From positions 1-52,412 of the IMG/VR virus record IMGVR_UViG_3300033145_001015: a DNA stretch of 52,412 bases; one strand, 5' to 3'. Each line of letters begins with the position of its first letter. The stretch's first letter is position 1. This document shows positions 1 to 6,276 of this stretch, piece after piece. The stretch comes from a virus. Below the pieces are notes generated by a model. The model made no database searches. It saw only the letters and a list, made by a program, of their open reading frames with translations, and was not told where the DNA came from. Made by a program: the position numbers and the translations under genes.

Positions 1-114
1 CCCTGGGATTGATCCAGAAGAAGAAATTCCCACAACAAAGCCAGGTAGTCAGGGGTAATTGTGAAAAAAATTAGCGATGCCGAGAAATGGCGTGTTCTTT
101 TACGGAATCTAAGG
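1..114. repeat. 114-bp terminal direct repeat, left copy
   Basis: Bases 1-114 are identical to 52299-52412. The repeat begins inside the last codons of the dATP/dGTP diphosphohydrolase-like gene and ends inside the first codons of the metallopeptidase-like gene. Both genes read through intact when the ends are joined. This fits an assembly overlap of a circular or circularly permuted genome better than a physical terminus, because both reading frames cross it without a gap. Confidence 0.97.
2..58 (+). CDS. C-terminal end of dATP/dGTP diphosphohydrolase-like protein (partial)
   Basis: These are the last 18 codons and the stop of the gene that is complete at 51700-52356, seen again here because the window ends repeat. 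The fragment is acidic and proline-containing (PGIDPEEEIP). It is not a separate gene. Confidence 0.9.
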   Translation, partial: PGIDPEEEIPTTKPGSQG

Positions 115-390
115 AAATACTTTCCTGCAAGATACCCTATTCATGTATGGCACTACCCATCAAAAGGGAACTTTGGCATCACGCGATTCGACGGCAAGAA
201 GTTTCTTGTTCGTATTAGCTCGCTTGCGTTGCCAATTTATCAACGGGATGCGCTTGTCCATGAGTGGGCGCATTGTCTGGTGGATGATTGGGTAAAGACA
301 GATGCGGAGTATCACGGACCAGTATGGGGAGCCTATTACGCTATGATTTACACTGCATGGATGAATGATTTTAAGGAGCCTATGGAATGA
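61..390 (+). CDS. HExxH zinc metallopeptidase-like protein
   Basis: A 109-residue protein whose motif HEWAH (H67, E68, H71) has the form of a zinc-binding gluzincin or SprT-like active site. It sits after a basic N-terminus and a beta-rich stretch. No signal peptide is visible, so it probably acts in the cytoplasm. The start is GTG at 61, two bases after the upstream stop and preceded by an AGGGG stretch. Its end overlaps deoC by ATGA. It belongs to the end of the rightward operon. The HEWAH motif is seen; the protease function and any target are inferred. Confidence 0.72.
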   Translation: MKKISDAEKWRVLLRNLRKYFPARYPIHVWHYPSKGNFGITRFDGKKFLVRISSLALPIYQRDALVHEWAHCLVDDWVKTDAEYHGPVWGAYYAMIYTAWMNDFKEPME

Positions 391-1055
391 ACTATACTGC
401 CGAACAGATAGCCGCAAGACTCGACTTGGCTGTCCTGAAACCAACTGCGACACGTAATGACGTAAAGTGCGCCTGTGCACTAGCCAATAAGCATGGCATC
501 AAAAGCGTGTGTGTCGCACCGATCTATGTTCCATTGGCTGTATCGCTATTCAATAACGTGTCATGTGTTATTGGGTTTCCGCACGGGAATTCGATGCCGG
601 ATACAAAGTGCCATGAGGCATTATACGCAATGATAAATGGAGCCAAGGAGCTAGATGTTGTCGTTAATTATGGACGTTTTCTTGACGGGGATAGTGAACC
701 AATGGAGCTGGAGTTACAGGAAATAGTACGCGAAGCTAAGTATCATAATGTTCTCGTTAAGGCTATCCTGGAAACATGCTATTATTCTCGATTACAAATT
801 CGGGAAGCCTGTTACATTTGCGCTGATACCGAGGTTGGTTTTGTCAAAACGTCTACTGGATATGCGAGTAATGGCGCTACGGAATGGGCGGTTCAGGAAA
901 TAATTGACGCAGTGTGCTTAACGCCACTGCGCGTCAAGGCGAGTGGCGGAATCAAGACGTACAAAGATGCGGCCAGGATGCTTGATCTCGGCTGTGATAG
1001 AATTGGATCAGGTTCCTTTCATTCTCTTTTGCCGACAGAGACGAACCATGAATAA
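387..1055 (+). CDS. deoC: Deoxyribose-phosphate aldolase
   Basis: At 222 residues it has the full length of the DeoC family, a TIM-barrel class I aldolase. DeoC cleaves 2-deoxyribose-5-phosphate to glyceraldehyde-3-phosphate and acetaldehyde. The Schiff-base lysine is in VKTSTG (K154), the second lysine in VKASGG (K184) and the conserved aspartate in ELDVVVN (D90). All are present, so it is probably active. It starts by ATGA overlap with the previous gene and its stop overlaps the deoxyribosyltransferase start. With its neighbours it forms a deoxynucleotide-salvage group that could recycle host deoxyribose. Confidence 0.93.
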   Translation: MNYTAEQIAARLDLAVLKPTATRNDVKCACALANKHGIKSVCVAPIYVPLAVSLFNNVSCVIGFPHGNSMPDTKCHEALYAMINGAKELDVVVNYGRFLDGDSEPMELELQEIVREAKYHNVLVKAILETCYYSRLQIREACYICADTEVGFVKTSTGYASNGATEWAVQEIIDAVCLTPLRVKASGGIKTYKDAARMLDLGCDRIGSGSFHSLLPTETNHE

Positions 1056-1611
1056 TTTAGCTGGAATGAGATGCTATTTGGCTGGCGCAATGGAAAACAC
1101 TTCCGATAATGGTGGTAAATGGAGGGAGCAAGTCAAGCAAAACCTATCATACCTGGGAATTCAATGGCTCGATCCATACTGTAAACCAATTGAGTACGGT
1201 AGGGAGAACCAAGGGGACTTTGCTGAAATGAAAAAAAAGCGTAGTTGCGGGGAATTTGTAAGCATTAGGAGATTCATGCAAAAAATAAGAGCTGTTGATC
1301 TCCGCATGGTGGATGTTAGTGACTTTTTGATTGTTTATCTCGATCCAGATATACCCACATTCGGAACACATGAAGAGGTAGCTAGGGCAGCAAGTCAAAA
1401 CAAGCCAGTTATCATAATGATTGAGGGCGGAATACAGAAAGCTCCACTTTGGTGGTTTGCCATGCTCGATTGGCGGTTATTTTTTACTAGCTGGAAAGCC
1501 GTTCGAGAATATCTGGAAACAATTTCCCGAATACCTGGAGCACAAATGGCATCTGCGAGTGATGGTCACTGGCTTCCTTTTGACTTAGATACGAAACAAC
1601 CAAATGAATAA
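1048..1611 (+). CDS. Nucleoside 2-deoxyribosyltransferase-like protein
   Basis: A 187-residue protein that starts CYLAGAMEN and has a WREQVKQNL helix. Further on come the RMVDVSDFLIVYLD strand and the GTHEEVARAA motif, the usual order in the nucleoside 2-deoxyribosyltransferase and MTH538/TIR-like fold. The glutamates in GTHEE are the expected catalytic position. Such enzymes exchange or hydrolyse the N-glycosidic bond of deoxynucleosides. The ATG at 1048 lies eight bases before the end of deoC. The family is clear, but exchange versus hydrolysis cannot be told from sequence. Confidence 0.8.
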   Translation: MNNLAGMRCYLAGAMENTSDNGGKWREQVKQNLSYLGIQWLDPYCKPIEYGRENQGDFAEMKKKRSCGEFVSIRRFMQKIRAVDLRMVDVSDFLIVYLDPDIPTFGTHEEVARAASQNKPVIIMIEGGIQKAPLWWFAMLDWRLFFTSWKAVREYLETISRIPGAQMASASDGHWLPFDLDTKQPNE

Positions 1612-1786
1612 TCGTACAATGCGAAAAGCCGTTTCCTGGGAAGGTATCTCGAACATTGTATGCCTCGGTCTAGCGTGGTGGATGTTCGGTCATTTTGGAA
1701 ATTGCTTACTATTTACCGGGGCGTGTATAATAATAAAGTTAGTGATGTACTATTATCACGAATCCTTTTGGGAGAGTACGAGATGA
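1604..1786 (+). CDS. DUF2061-like small membrane protein
   Basis: Sixty residues with the pattern of DUF2061: a short basic N-terminus (MRKAVSWEGI), a hydrophobic hairpin (about 17-50) and the ending KLVMYYYHESFWE. The family is a small two-helix inner-membrane protein of unknown role. The ATG overlaps the previous stop by eight bases, and its own stop overlaps the next start as ATGA, so all three are translationally coupled. It may be host-derived. Confidence 0.7.
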   Translation: MNNRTMRKAVSWEGISNIVCLGLAWWMFGHFGNCLLFTGACIIIKLVMYYYHESFWESTR

Positions 1787-2115
1787 CGCGAGGCGACTGG
1801 ATATGCCCAGTGTGCGGCGAGACGATGTATATTATCAGCTCGAAATCGAAATACATGGTGTGTATCGCCGGGCATGGCAAGTTACATCGAGTTTGGGGCA
1901 TTAAGAACTTGCCGTGGGCCTATAGGGTGAGCAGCAACAGTTTCCTTATAGATAATTCGCCTCCGGGCACAGGTTATCGCTCGTATCACTATGAGTACGT
2001 CCCACATGGCCACGCCACCGCATTAAATAAAGCGCCGCGGAGGGGCGAAGTGGTGGCTTCTGTGGCCTTTCGTGGCCACAGAGCAGTAAGACTGTTCAGA
2101 CGGAAGGGAGCTTAA
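1783..2115 (+). CDS. Hypothetical protein with N-terminal CxxC
   Basis: A 110-residue protein beginning MTRGDWICPVCGETMYI. The CPVC knuckle has later Cys and His residues (C27, H30) that could complete a zinc site. The C-terminal third is basic and rich in Gly and Ala. The start was chosen for its ATGA overlap with the DUF2061-like gene; longer in-frame starts would run inside that gene. No family is recognised. Confidence 0.6.
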   Translation: MTRGDWICPVCGETMYIISSKSKYMVCIAGHGKLHRVWGIKNLPWAYRVSSNSFLIDNSPPGTGYRSYHYEYVPHGHATALNKAPRRGEVVASVAFRGHRAVRLFRRKGA

Positions 2116-2116
2116 A

Positions 2117-2284
2117 ATGAAAGCCAAGGGCTATACTAAATGGCGTAATTGGAATGGAGAGTCAATAGAATTTGACAAAGAGGATTTACGCCAGCAAATG
2201 CTCAGGGAGATTAAAAAATTCAAATTCCAACCCCCACTCAAATCACCTCACGCAACGGCCAAGTCTCCTCCTCGAACCGCGTAG
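2117..2284 (+). CDS. Short basic hypothetical protein at the convergent junction
   Basis: A 55-codon gene read directly from the sequence. The ATG lies one base after the previous stop and the product starts MKAKGYTKWRNWNGESIEF. Its helical middle (EDLRQQMLREIKKF) looks like real protein. Its last 47 bases run antisense into the 3' end of the trypsin-like gene. The C-terminus (PPLKSPHATAKSPPRTA) is probably constrained by that gene on the other strand. It is the last gene of the rightward unit. Confidence 0.5.
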   Translation: MKAKGYTKWRNWNGESIEFDKEDLRQQMLREIKKFKFQPPLKSPHATAKSPPRTA

Positions 2285-3125
2285 GATCGCGCGTGAGGGG
2301 CACTGGGACGTTTCTGTCCAAGGCCCACTCGATACCCTCTTCCTTCGCCCAAGCCCTCACGCGGCGCATGGGGACGAAGAAATTGAGACCTGGGCCTATT
2401 CCGCGAGTCAAAAGGCCGATGCACTCGCCATTTCGAGTATAAACCCCTCCGCCAGAGGAGCCAGGATAAGCCATTGAGGTAGTTTGGTCATAACGAAGGC
2501 CATCTCCGAGGTCTCGGTCTGTCTGGGAAATAATCCCGAGACTTACGCTATTGAACAAGCCAGCGGTCGAGCCTACGTGGATAATTTCGGTCCCGACGGG
2601 CTGGATACTGGCATCAGCGAACTTCGCAGAATGAAGCCACGTAAGCTGAGCACCATCGTCAAGGACTTCAAGGAGAGCTAAATCTTGGCCGTTATCCGGG
2701 TCACTGAACGCAATTACCTTTGCTGGCAAACTTTTCTTGCAAACAAATTTGCCGTGCACAGTTCGCATCTCAACTAGCACTGTAACATGAGCAAAAGAGC
2801 CATCATCTTGCTGAAGTCCATCAATAACGTGGCCAGCAGTCCACACGAAAGTCTTTTGCTTGCCTGCAATGTTACGGGTGAATACCACCCCAGAGCCACT
2901 ACCTCGTGCTGAGATTACCTTTACACTTACCTCTTGGAGCTGACGGTAAATAGCGAGATCATCAGTATGCGGAACTGGCCCGCGTGAATTCAGGCGATTG
3001 CGAAGGATGTCAATTTGGTTATTGCTGAATCGGGAATCTTTCTCGAATCCGTAATTTTCAATCCCCTGAATCAAACATACCCCCGCGACAACCAATACAA
3101 CAACGCAATTGAATACCCTCTGCAC
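2238..3125 (-). CDS. Exported trypsin-like serine protease (S1 fold)
   Basis: A 295-residue protein with an N-terminal hydrophobic segment (about 5-20) that is a signal peptide or anchor. The chymotrypsin triad follows in order: TAGHV (H99), QDLALLE (D148) and PGSSGG (S224). Spacing is that of HtrA-like or S1 proteases, but no PDZ domain follows. The GTG at 3125 is chosen because AAAGGAG lies six bases upstream. A further in-frame extension would add 25 unlikely residues that overlap the next gene. It is the final gene of the leftward unit and should act in the envelope or outside the cell. Its target is unknown. Confidence 0.85.
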   Translation of the reverse strand: MQRVFNCVVVLVVAGVCLIQGIENYGFEKDSRFSNNQIDILRNRLNSRGPVPHTDDLAIYRQLQEVSVKVISARGSGSGVVFTRNIAGKQKTFVWTAGHVIDGLQQDDGSFAHVTVLVEMRTVHGKFVCKKSLPAKVIAFSDPDNGQDLALLEVLDDGAQLTWLHSAKFADASIQPVGTEIIHVGSTAGLFNSVSLGIISQTDRDLGDGLRYDQTTSMAYPGSSGGGVYTRNGECIGLLTRGIGPGLNFFVPMRRVRAWAKEEGIEWALDRNVPVPLTRDPTRFEEETWPLREVI

Positions 3126-3145
3126 GATAGACTCCTTTCGCGTAA

Positions 3146-3433
3146 TCAAAACAAGAAATACTTTATTGCTGCGCCTACAACTATTAACAAAACAGCCCAA
3201 GCACCCCCCAGATATTTTAGCATCCTGGTTCGGCTACCGAGGAGTTTGGAAATATCGTGTAGCGCACCTGGATTTGTCTTTTTGTCACCTGGTGTGCCGT
3301 ATAAATCGAAATCAATTCCATCGACTGATTCAGCTACATTTTTTAGGTCACTAGCTAGCTCGACTACTTCTAAATGGTAGCCATGCAGCTCGTCGCGCAA
3401 CCTCTCCAGGAGTGATCTTTCCTTAATCGTCAT
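3146..3433 (-). CDS. Small membrane protein, holin-like (XhlA-type topology)
   Basis: Ninety-five residues: a charged, helical N-terminal two-thirds (ERSLLERLRDEL, EVVELASDLKNVAE) and one C-terminal transmembrane helix (about 74-93) ending AAIKYFLF. This layout matches XhlA-like haemolysin or holin proteins, though no motif proves it. It overlaps the thioredoxin-like gene by 11 bases and precedes the protease. Next to two papain-fold enzymes a holin is reasonable, but it could equally be a membrane scaffold for the cassette. Confidence 0.5.
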   Translation of the reverse strand: MTIKERSLLERLRDELHGYHLEVVELASDLKNVAESVDGIDFDLYGTPGDKKTNPGALHDISKLLGSRTRMLKYLGGAWAVLLIVVGAAIKYFLF

Positions 3434-3806
3434 TTCCTACCTTATTCTTTTCGATAATACGCACTACAATGAAAATGTTTTGTGTTCTCGTCATCCCCGA
3501 CTTAGTTTGCACGAAAAATGTCGGTACACTCGTGACACCGTATTTGCGTGCTAGGACCATGCCTTCGTGTGTATCTATGTTGATAATATCAACACTAACT
3601 CCACTCGCTTTAATGGCTATGAGAATTGGTCTGATCTTATTGCACGTTTTACACCACTTTGCAGTGAAAGCTACGACGGATACATTGGCTTCAGGGGCTG
3701 GAGCTGGCGTAGTTGGTATTGCGTAGGCAACTAGAAGCATTGCCCCAATACTAATTACAACAACGGAAATTATGAATACCATCTCATGTATAAGTTGATC
3801 GTTCAT
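3423..3806 (-). CDS. Membrane-anchored thioredoxin-like protein
   Basis: A 127-residue protein with one N-terminal transmembrane helix (about 9-30), a Pro/Ala linker and a thioredoxin fold. The active site is W51-C52-K-T-C55 and the cis-proline loop is TSVPTF (P95). Both cysteines are present, so it should be redox-active on the outer side of the membrane. It lies 15 bases downstream of an intrinsic terminator and is coupled to the holin-like gene. Likely partners are the cysteine-containing exported proteins of the same cassette. Confidence 0.87.
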   Translation of the reverse strand: MNDQLIHEMVFIISVVVISIGAMLLVAYAIPTTPAPAPEANVSVVAFTAKWCKTCNKIRPILIAIKASGVSVDIINIDTHEGMVLARKYGVTSVPTFFVQTKSGMTRTQNIFIVVRIIEKNKVGNDD

Positions 3807-3820
3807 CTCTTGCTTTCTAA

Positions 3821-3860
3821 AAATAAGGCTGGCCAGGCATATCCTTATGCGCTGGCCAGC
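3821..3860 (-). terminator. Intrinsic terminator between exported genes
   Basis: On the - strand, GCTGGCCAG pairs with CTGGCCAGC and the stem continues inward as GCATA/TATGC with one bulged base and a four-base loop. The stem (3828-3860) is followed in the transcript by CUUAUUUUUAG. It separates the 136-residue membrane-protein gene from the thioredoxin gene, so expression of the last three genes is reduced or separately controlled. Confidence 0.75.
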
Positions 3861-3935
3861 TAGCCACCTGCTTATAAGCCGACTCCTCGCTCCATGCCAA
3901 CATCATGTGGCTTCGAGAGACGCCAGGTGGTAATG

Positions 3936-4346
3936 CTACACTACACCAGCCTTCGGTGCGGTCACGACAGCAGTGACATCCTTCGCTCGGACTGCATCCT
4001 CTAGCTTTGCAGCAATCAATGCGCGACCTGCCTCCGAAGCCAAACGGGCGTCTAGCAGGCGCTCGAATACAACCTCGAACTCCTTTAGGACGGCATCGCT
4101 GCCATCGAGAAATAGCTTCGCAAGCTCGGCGATTTTCTTAGTCATGCCAGAGTAATCCCCGACAGAATAGTCAACTAGGAAATCAGGAATCTTCACGAGG
4201 CCAAGCGCAGACAGTACGCCAGCCAACTTAGCGGCTCCGCGGCGACGCCCTTCTTTCTCAGTGTCCTTCTTGAATAGAAAGACAGCTAGACCACAGGCAG
4301 CAACAGCAGAAAGGACACATACTAGAGTAACTTCAAGAACGCTCAT
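3936..4346 (-). CDS. Small membrane-anchored hypothetical protein
   Basis: A 136-residue protein with an N-terminal hydrophobic helix (about 5-25), then a lysine/arginine-rich stretch (KKDTEKEGRRRG) and a long predicted helical region rich in Ala, Glu and Leu. The positive residues after the helix suggest an N-out anchor with the body in the cytoplasm. No family is recognised. It is the last gene before the terminator at 3821-3860. Confidence 0.6.
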   Translation of the reverse strand: MSVLEVTLVCVLSAVAACGLAVFLFKKDTEKEGRRRGAAKLAGVLSALGLVKIPDFLVDYSVGDYSGMTKKIAELAKLFLDGSDAVLKEFEVVFERLLDARLASEAGRALIAAKLEDAVRAKDVTAVVTAPKAGVV

Positions 4347-4385
4347 TTCAATTCCTTCTCGTTAGGTAAAATTGTAACAAAAATC

Positions 4386-5045
4386 TCATTCGGAATAAGT
4401 TTTATTCCACTGAATAGCAACACCACCCGTGCCACCAACAAGCACACTTAGCACCAGCGTAACGACACATATCCCAGTGGGAACGCCACGTGAAACGGGT
4501 TCATCAATGAACGGCATAGCGCCATCATCAATAGGTTGTGGCTCTGGGTCTAGGTCGGGTTCCGGGACCGGGACTGGCGACGGGCAAGGACAAGCGTTTT
4601 TCTTGCGCCACGGCAAAACTGGTCGTACACTTTCAGCCATAGCGCCGTTAAGTCCCTCGGCAGACATCGGAATCTTGGTGCCAGAAACCTCGTATACTTT
4701 AGTGCCATCAGACTTCTGCATACGAATCATCGGCAGAGCAGTCACATTACTAGCATAGCGAGCTTCGTAGATTGCACTACCAAAAGTCACTGGACAGAAA
4801 TGAACCTGATCCTTCAGTTTCGCTAGTTTCTCATTGGTCTCAAACCACTTCACTAACTTATGGAAGTTAGCGTCATCCTTGCGGCCAATAACCGAAATAT
4901 ACCATTTAGCTTGGTCATTCGGTAGGTTAATAATTCGCTCTTCAGCAATAACTCCACGCGGAAAATTCTCAGCGTAGATCGGAGCTGCACATAGCAATAT
5001 AGCGATGCACAGCAATACGGACGTTACGATTCGCATTCGCTCCAC
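4386..5045 (-). CDS. Exported thioredoxin-fold-like protein with Pro-rich linker and C-terminal membrane helix
   Basis: A 219-residue protein with an N-terminal signal peptide ending near APIYA. Residues about 28-140 resemble a thioredoxin fold without the CxxC pair: WYISVIG strand, VHFCPV strand and the TALPMIRMQKSDGTKVYEVSG turn with a cis-proline position. A long proline/acidic linker (PCPSPVPVPEPDLDPEPQP) and a C-terminal hydrophobic helix (about 190-212) follow. It is probably tethered in the envelope. The fold is inferred from the strand pattern and is not certain. Confidence 0.6.
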   Translation of the reverse strand: MERMRIVTSVLLCIAILLCAAPIYAENFPRGVIAEERIINLPNDQAKWYISVIGRKDDANFHKLVKWFETNEKLAKLKDQVHFCPVTFGSAIYEARYASNVTALPMIRMQKSDGTKVYEVSGTKIPMSAEGLNGAMAESVRPVLPWRKKNACPCPSPVPVPEPDLDPEPQPIDDGAMPFIDEPVSRGVPTGICVVTLVLSVLVGGTGGVAIQWNKTYSE

Positions 5046-5050
5046 TCCTT

Positions 5051-5701
5051 CTATTTAGGTAAAGGTGCGGCGGGTGTATAAATCATAGTTACAGCCCACC
5101 CCATGCTGGCTTTCCACTCAGCGATTAGTGTCTCGCGTGGAATCCAGATGATCGTAGAAACGCTATTATTATCGAGTAGCCCGGCCCACTTATCGTCAAG
5201 ATGCACAAGTGCCACCATGTGCGCCCCGCCATTGATAGTAATGCCACAGCCTCGCCTAGTGGAGCAAGCCCACTCCAGGAAATTCACGTCTCCATTCGTG
5301 ACATAAGCATAGCGAATTCCATTCGCCTCGAACTTGGCCTGTAAGTCGGATGGCCATTCGCCATTTCCGTACCTACGTCGCCATCGGTCTGCTGTTTTGT
5401 ACCGTCCTTGCCAGCGAAATAAACTAATCATCGTCGCATGGACGCATGATCCCTCGTTTTGGTCCCCTCGCCAATTGGATTGCCTGAGAGCCTTCGGGAT
5501 ATTTACCGTGGGACGTTCATCGTTAGGCGCATTGATCTGCGTGCCGTCCACAGCTAGACACACAGAAGTCGAAAATGTACCAACAACACCACCGAGCCAG
5601 ATTGCGTATAATACAATAACCCACACACAAATGCAGGCAGATATGGCGCTATTGGAAAATTTCCTTGAAATTTTCTCCCTGAACTCGTTGAGTTCCTTCA
5701 T
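5051..5701 (-). CDS. Membrane-anchored papain-fold cysteine peptidase (C39/C1-like)
   Basis: A 216-residue protein with an N-terminal transmembrane helix (about 20-42). Papain-like residues occur in order: Q81, C86 in NEGSCVHAT, H161 in GGAHMVAL and D177/N178 in LLDNNS. The GGAH turn and the helix after the cysteine are typical of C39-like and papain-like peptidases. It should act outside the cytoplasmic membrane. Its start overlaps the preceding gene as ATGA. The substrate is unknown; it could cut a host envelope protein or another member of this cassette. Confidence 0.75.
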   Translation of the reverse strand: MKELNEFREKISRKFSNSAISACICVWVIVLYAIWLGGVVGTFSTSVCLAVDGTQINAPNDERPTVNIPKALRQSNWRGDQNEGSCVHATMISLFRWQGRYKTADRWRRRYGNGEWPSDLQAKFEANGIRYAYVTNGDVNFLEWACSTRRGCGITINGGAHMVALVHLDDKWAGLLDNNSVSTIIWIPRETLIAEWKASMGWAVTMIYTPAAPLPK

Positions 5702-6228
5702 TTTAGCCTCACTGGTTTCTGAAGGATACCTTCACGTCGCAAGCGACGAACATATTTGTTGGGGTTCCAACGGCTTGCATTTACTGTCGGGAAAATGCCG
5801 ATCTCCGACAACTTCGACGCAACAAGCTCAGAACAAAAGTAGCTTGAAAAATCCTGTTTCCATAGTAACGATTCCATTAGGGCGAACAGTAAGCCACCGG
5901 AACGCACTGCTCCGGCCATGTCATACGGAATATCTTTCGATGTCAAGAGCTTTCGATATAGCCTTCGGCTTTCGTGTGGAAAGAGATTACGGAAAAGTGG
6001 GTAAACCCACACCCTACCATTGTAGATATTTATTGTTGCGCTTGCAGGCGAGGTTGCAATAACACCGCATGTTGAAATTGCCTCCCATAAATCACCCTTG
6101 CAAATAATACCAACGTGACTAAGTGATAGGCGCGGAATTCCGTAAGTTAGTAAATTGATTGTATCAGAATGCCAGTGGTTTCCACTGAAACCAATAACGT
6201 CACCGTTCTTCAGGGGGTATTTCTTCAT
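5698..6228 (-). CDS. Permuted NlpC/P60-type papain-like hydrolase (YiiX/YebB-like)
   Basis: A 176-residue protein with the circularly permuted NlpC/P60 order: a GDVIGFSG opening, catalytic His in LSHVGI (H38), an acidic residue in LWEA (E49) and catalytic Cys in YFCSELVA (C132). Such enzymes are peptidases, amidases or acyl hydrolases; in a phage a cell-wall endolysin-like role is possible. There is no signal peptide. The ATG lies only nine bases beyond the -10 box of the promoter at 6238-6266 and has no Shine-Dalgarno site. Confidence 0.75.
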   Translation of the reverse strand: MKKYPLKNGDVIGFSGNHWHSDTINLLTYGIPRLSLSHVGIICKGDLWEAISTCGVIATSPASATINIYNGRVWVYPLFRNLFPHESRRLYRKLLTSKDIPYDMAGAVRSGGLLFALMESLLWKQDFSSYFCSELVASKLSEIGIFPTVNASRWNPNKYVRRLRREGILQKPVRLK

Positions 6229-6237
6229 CGTAACTAT

Positions 6238-6266
6238 ATTATACCACCAAACTGGTTGTAATGCAA
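6238..6266 (-). promoter_or_regulatory. Leftward promoter for the exported cassette
   Basis: On the - strand, TTGCAT is followed by 17 bases and TATAAT, preceded by GG as in the other four leftward promoters. The start site is expected near 6231-6232, leaving only about three bases before the ATG at 6228. Confidence 0.7.
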
Positions 6267-6276
6267 CTGTTTTTCA

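Noticed and set aside
1-114. Physical direct terminal repeats of a T7-like genome
   Set aside because: The repeat lies in the middle of the replication/nucleotide operon and crosses two open frames without interruption. An assembly overlap of a circular map is simpler.
943-1047. Longer start of the deoxyribosyltransferase-like gene
   Set aside because: It would overlap deoC by more than 100 bases; the ATG at 1048 gives the family's N-terminus (CYLAGAMEN).
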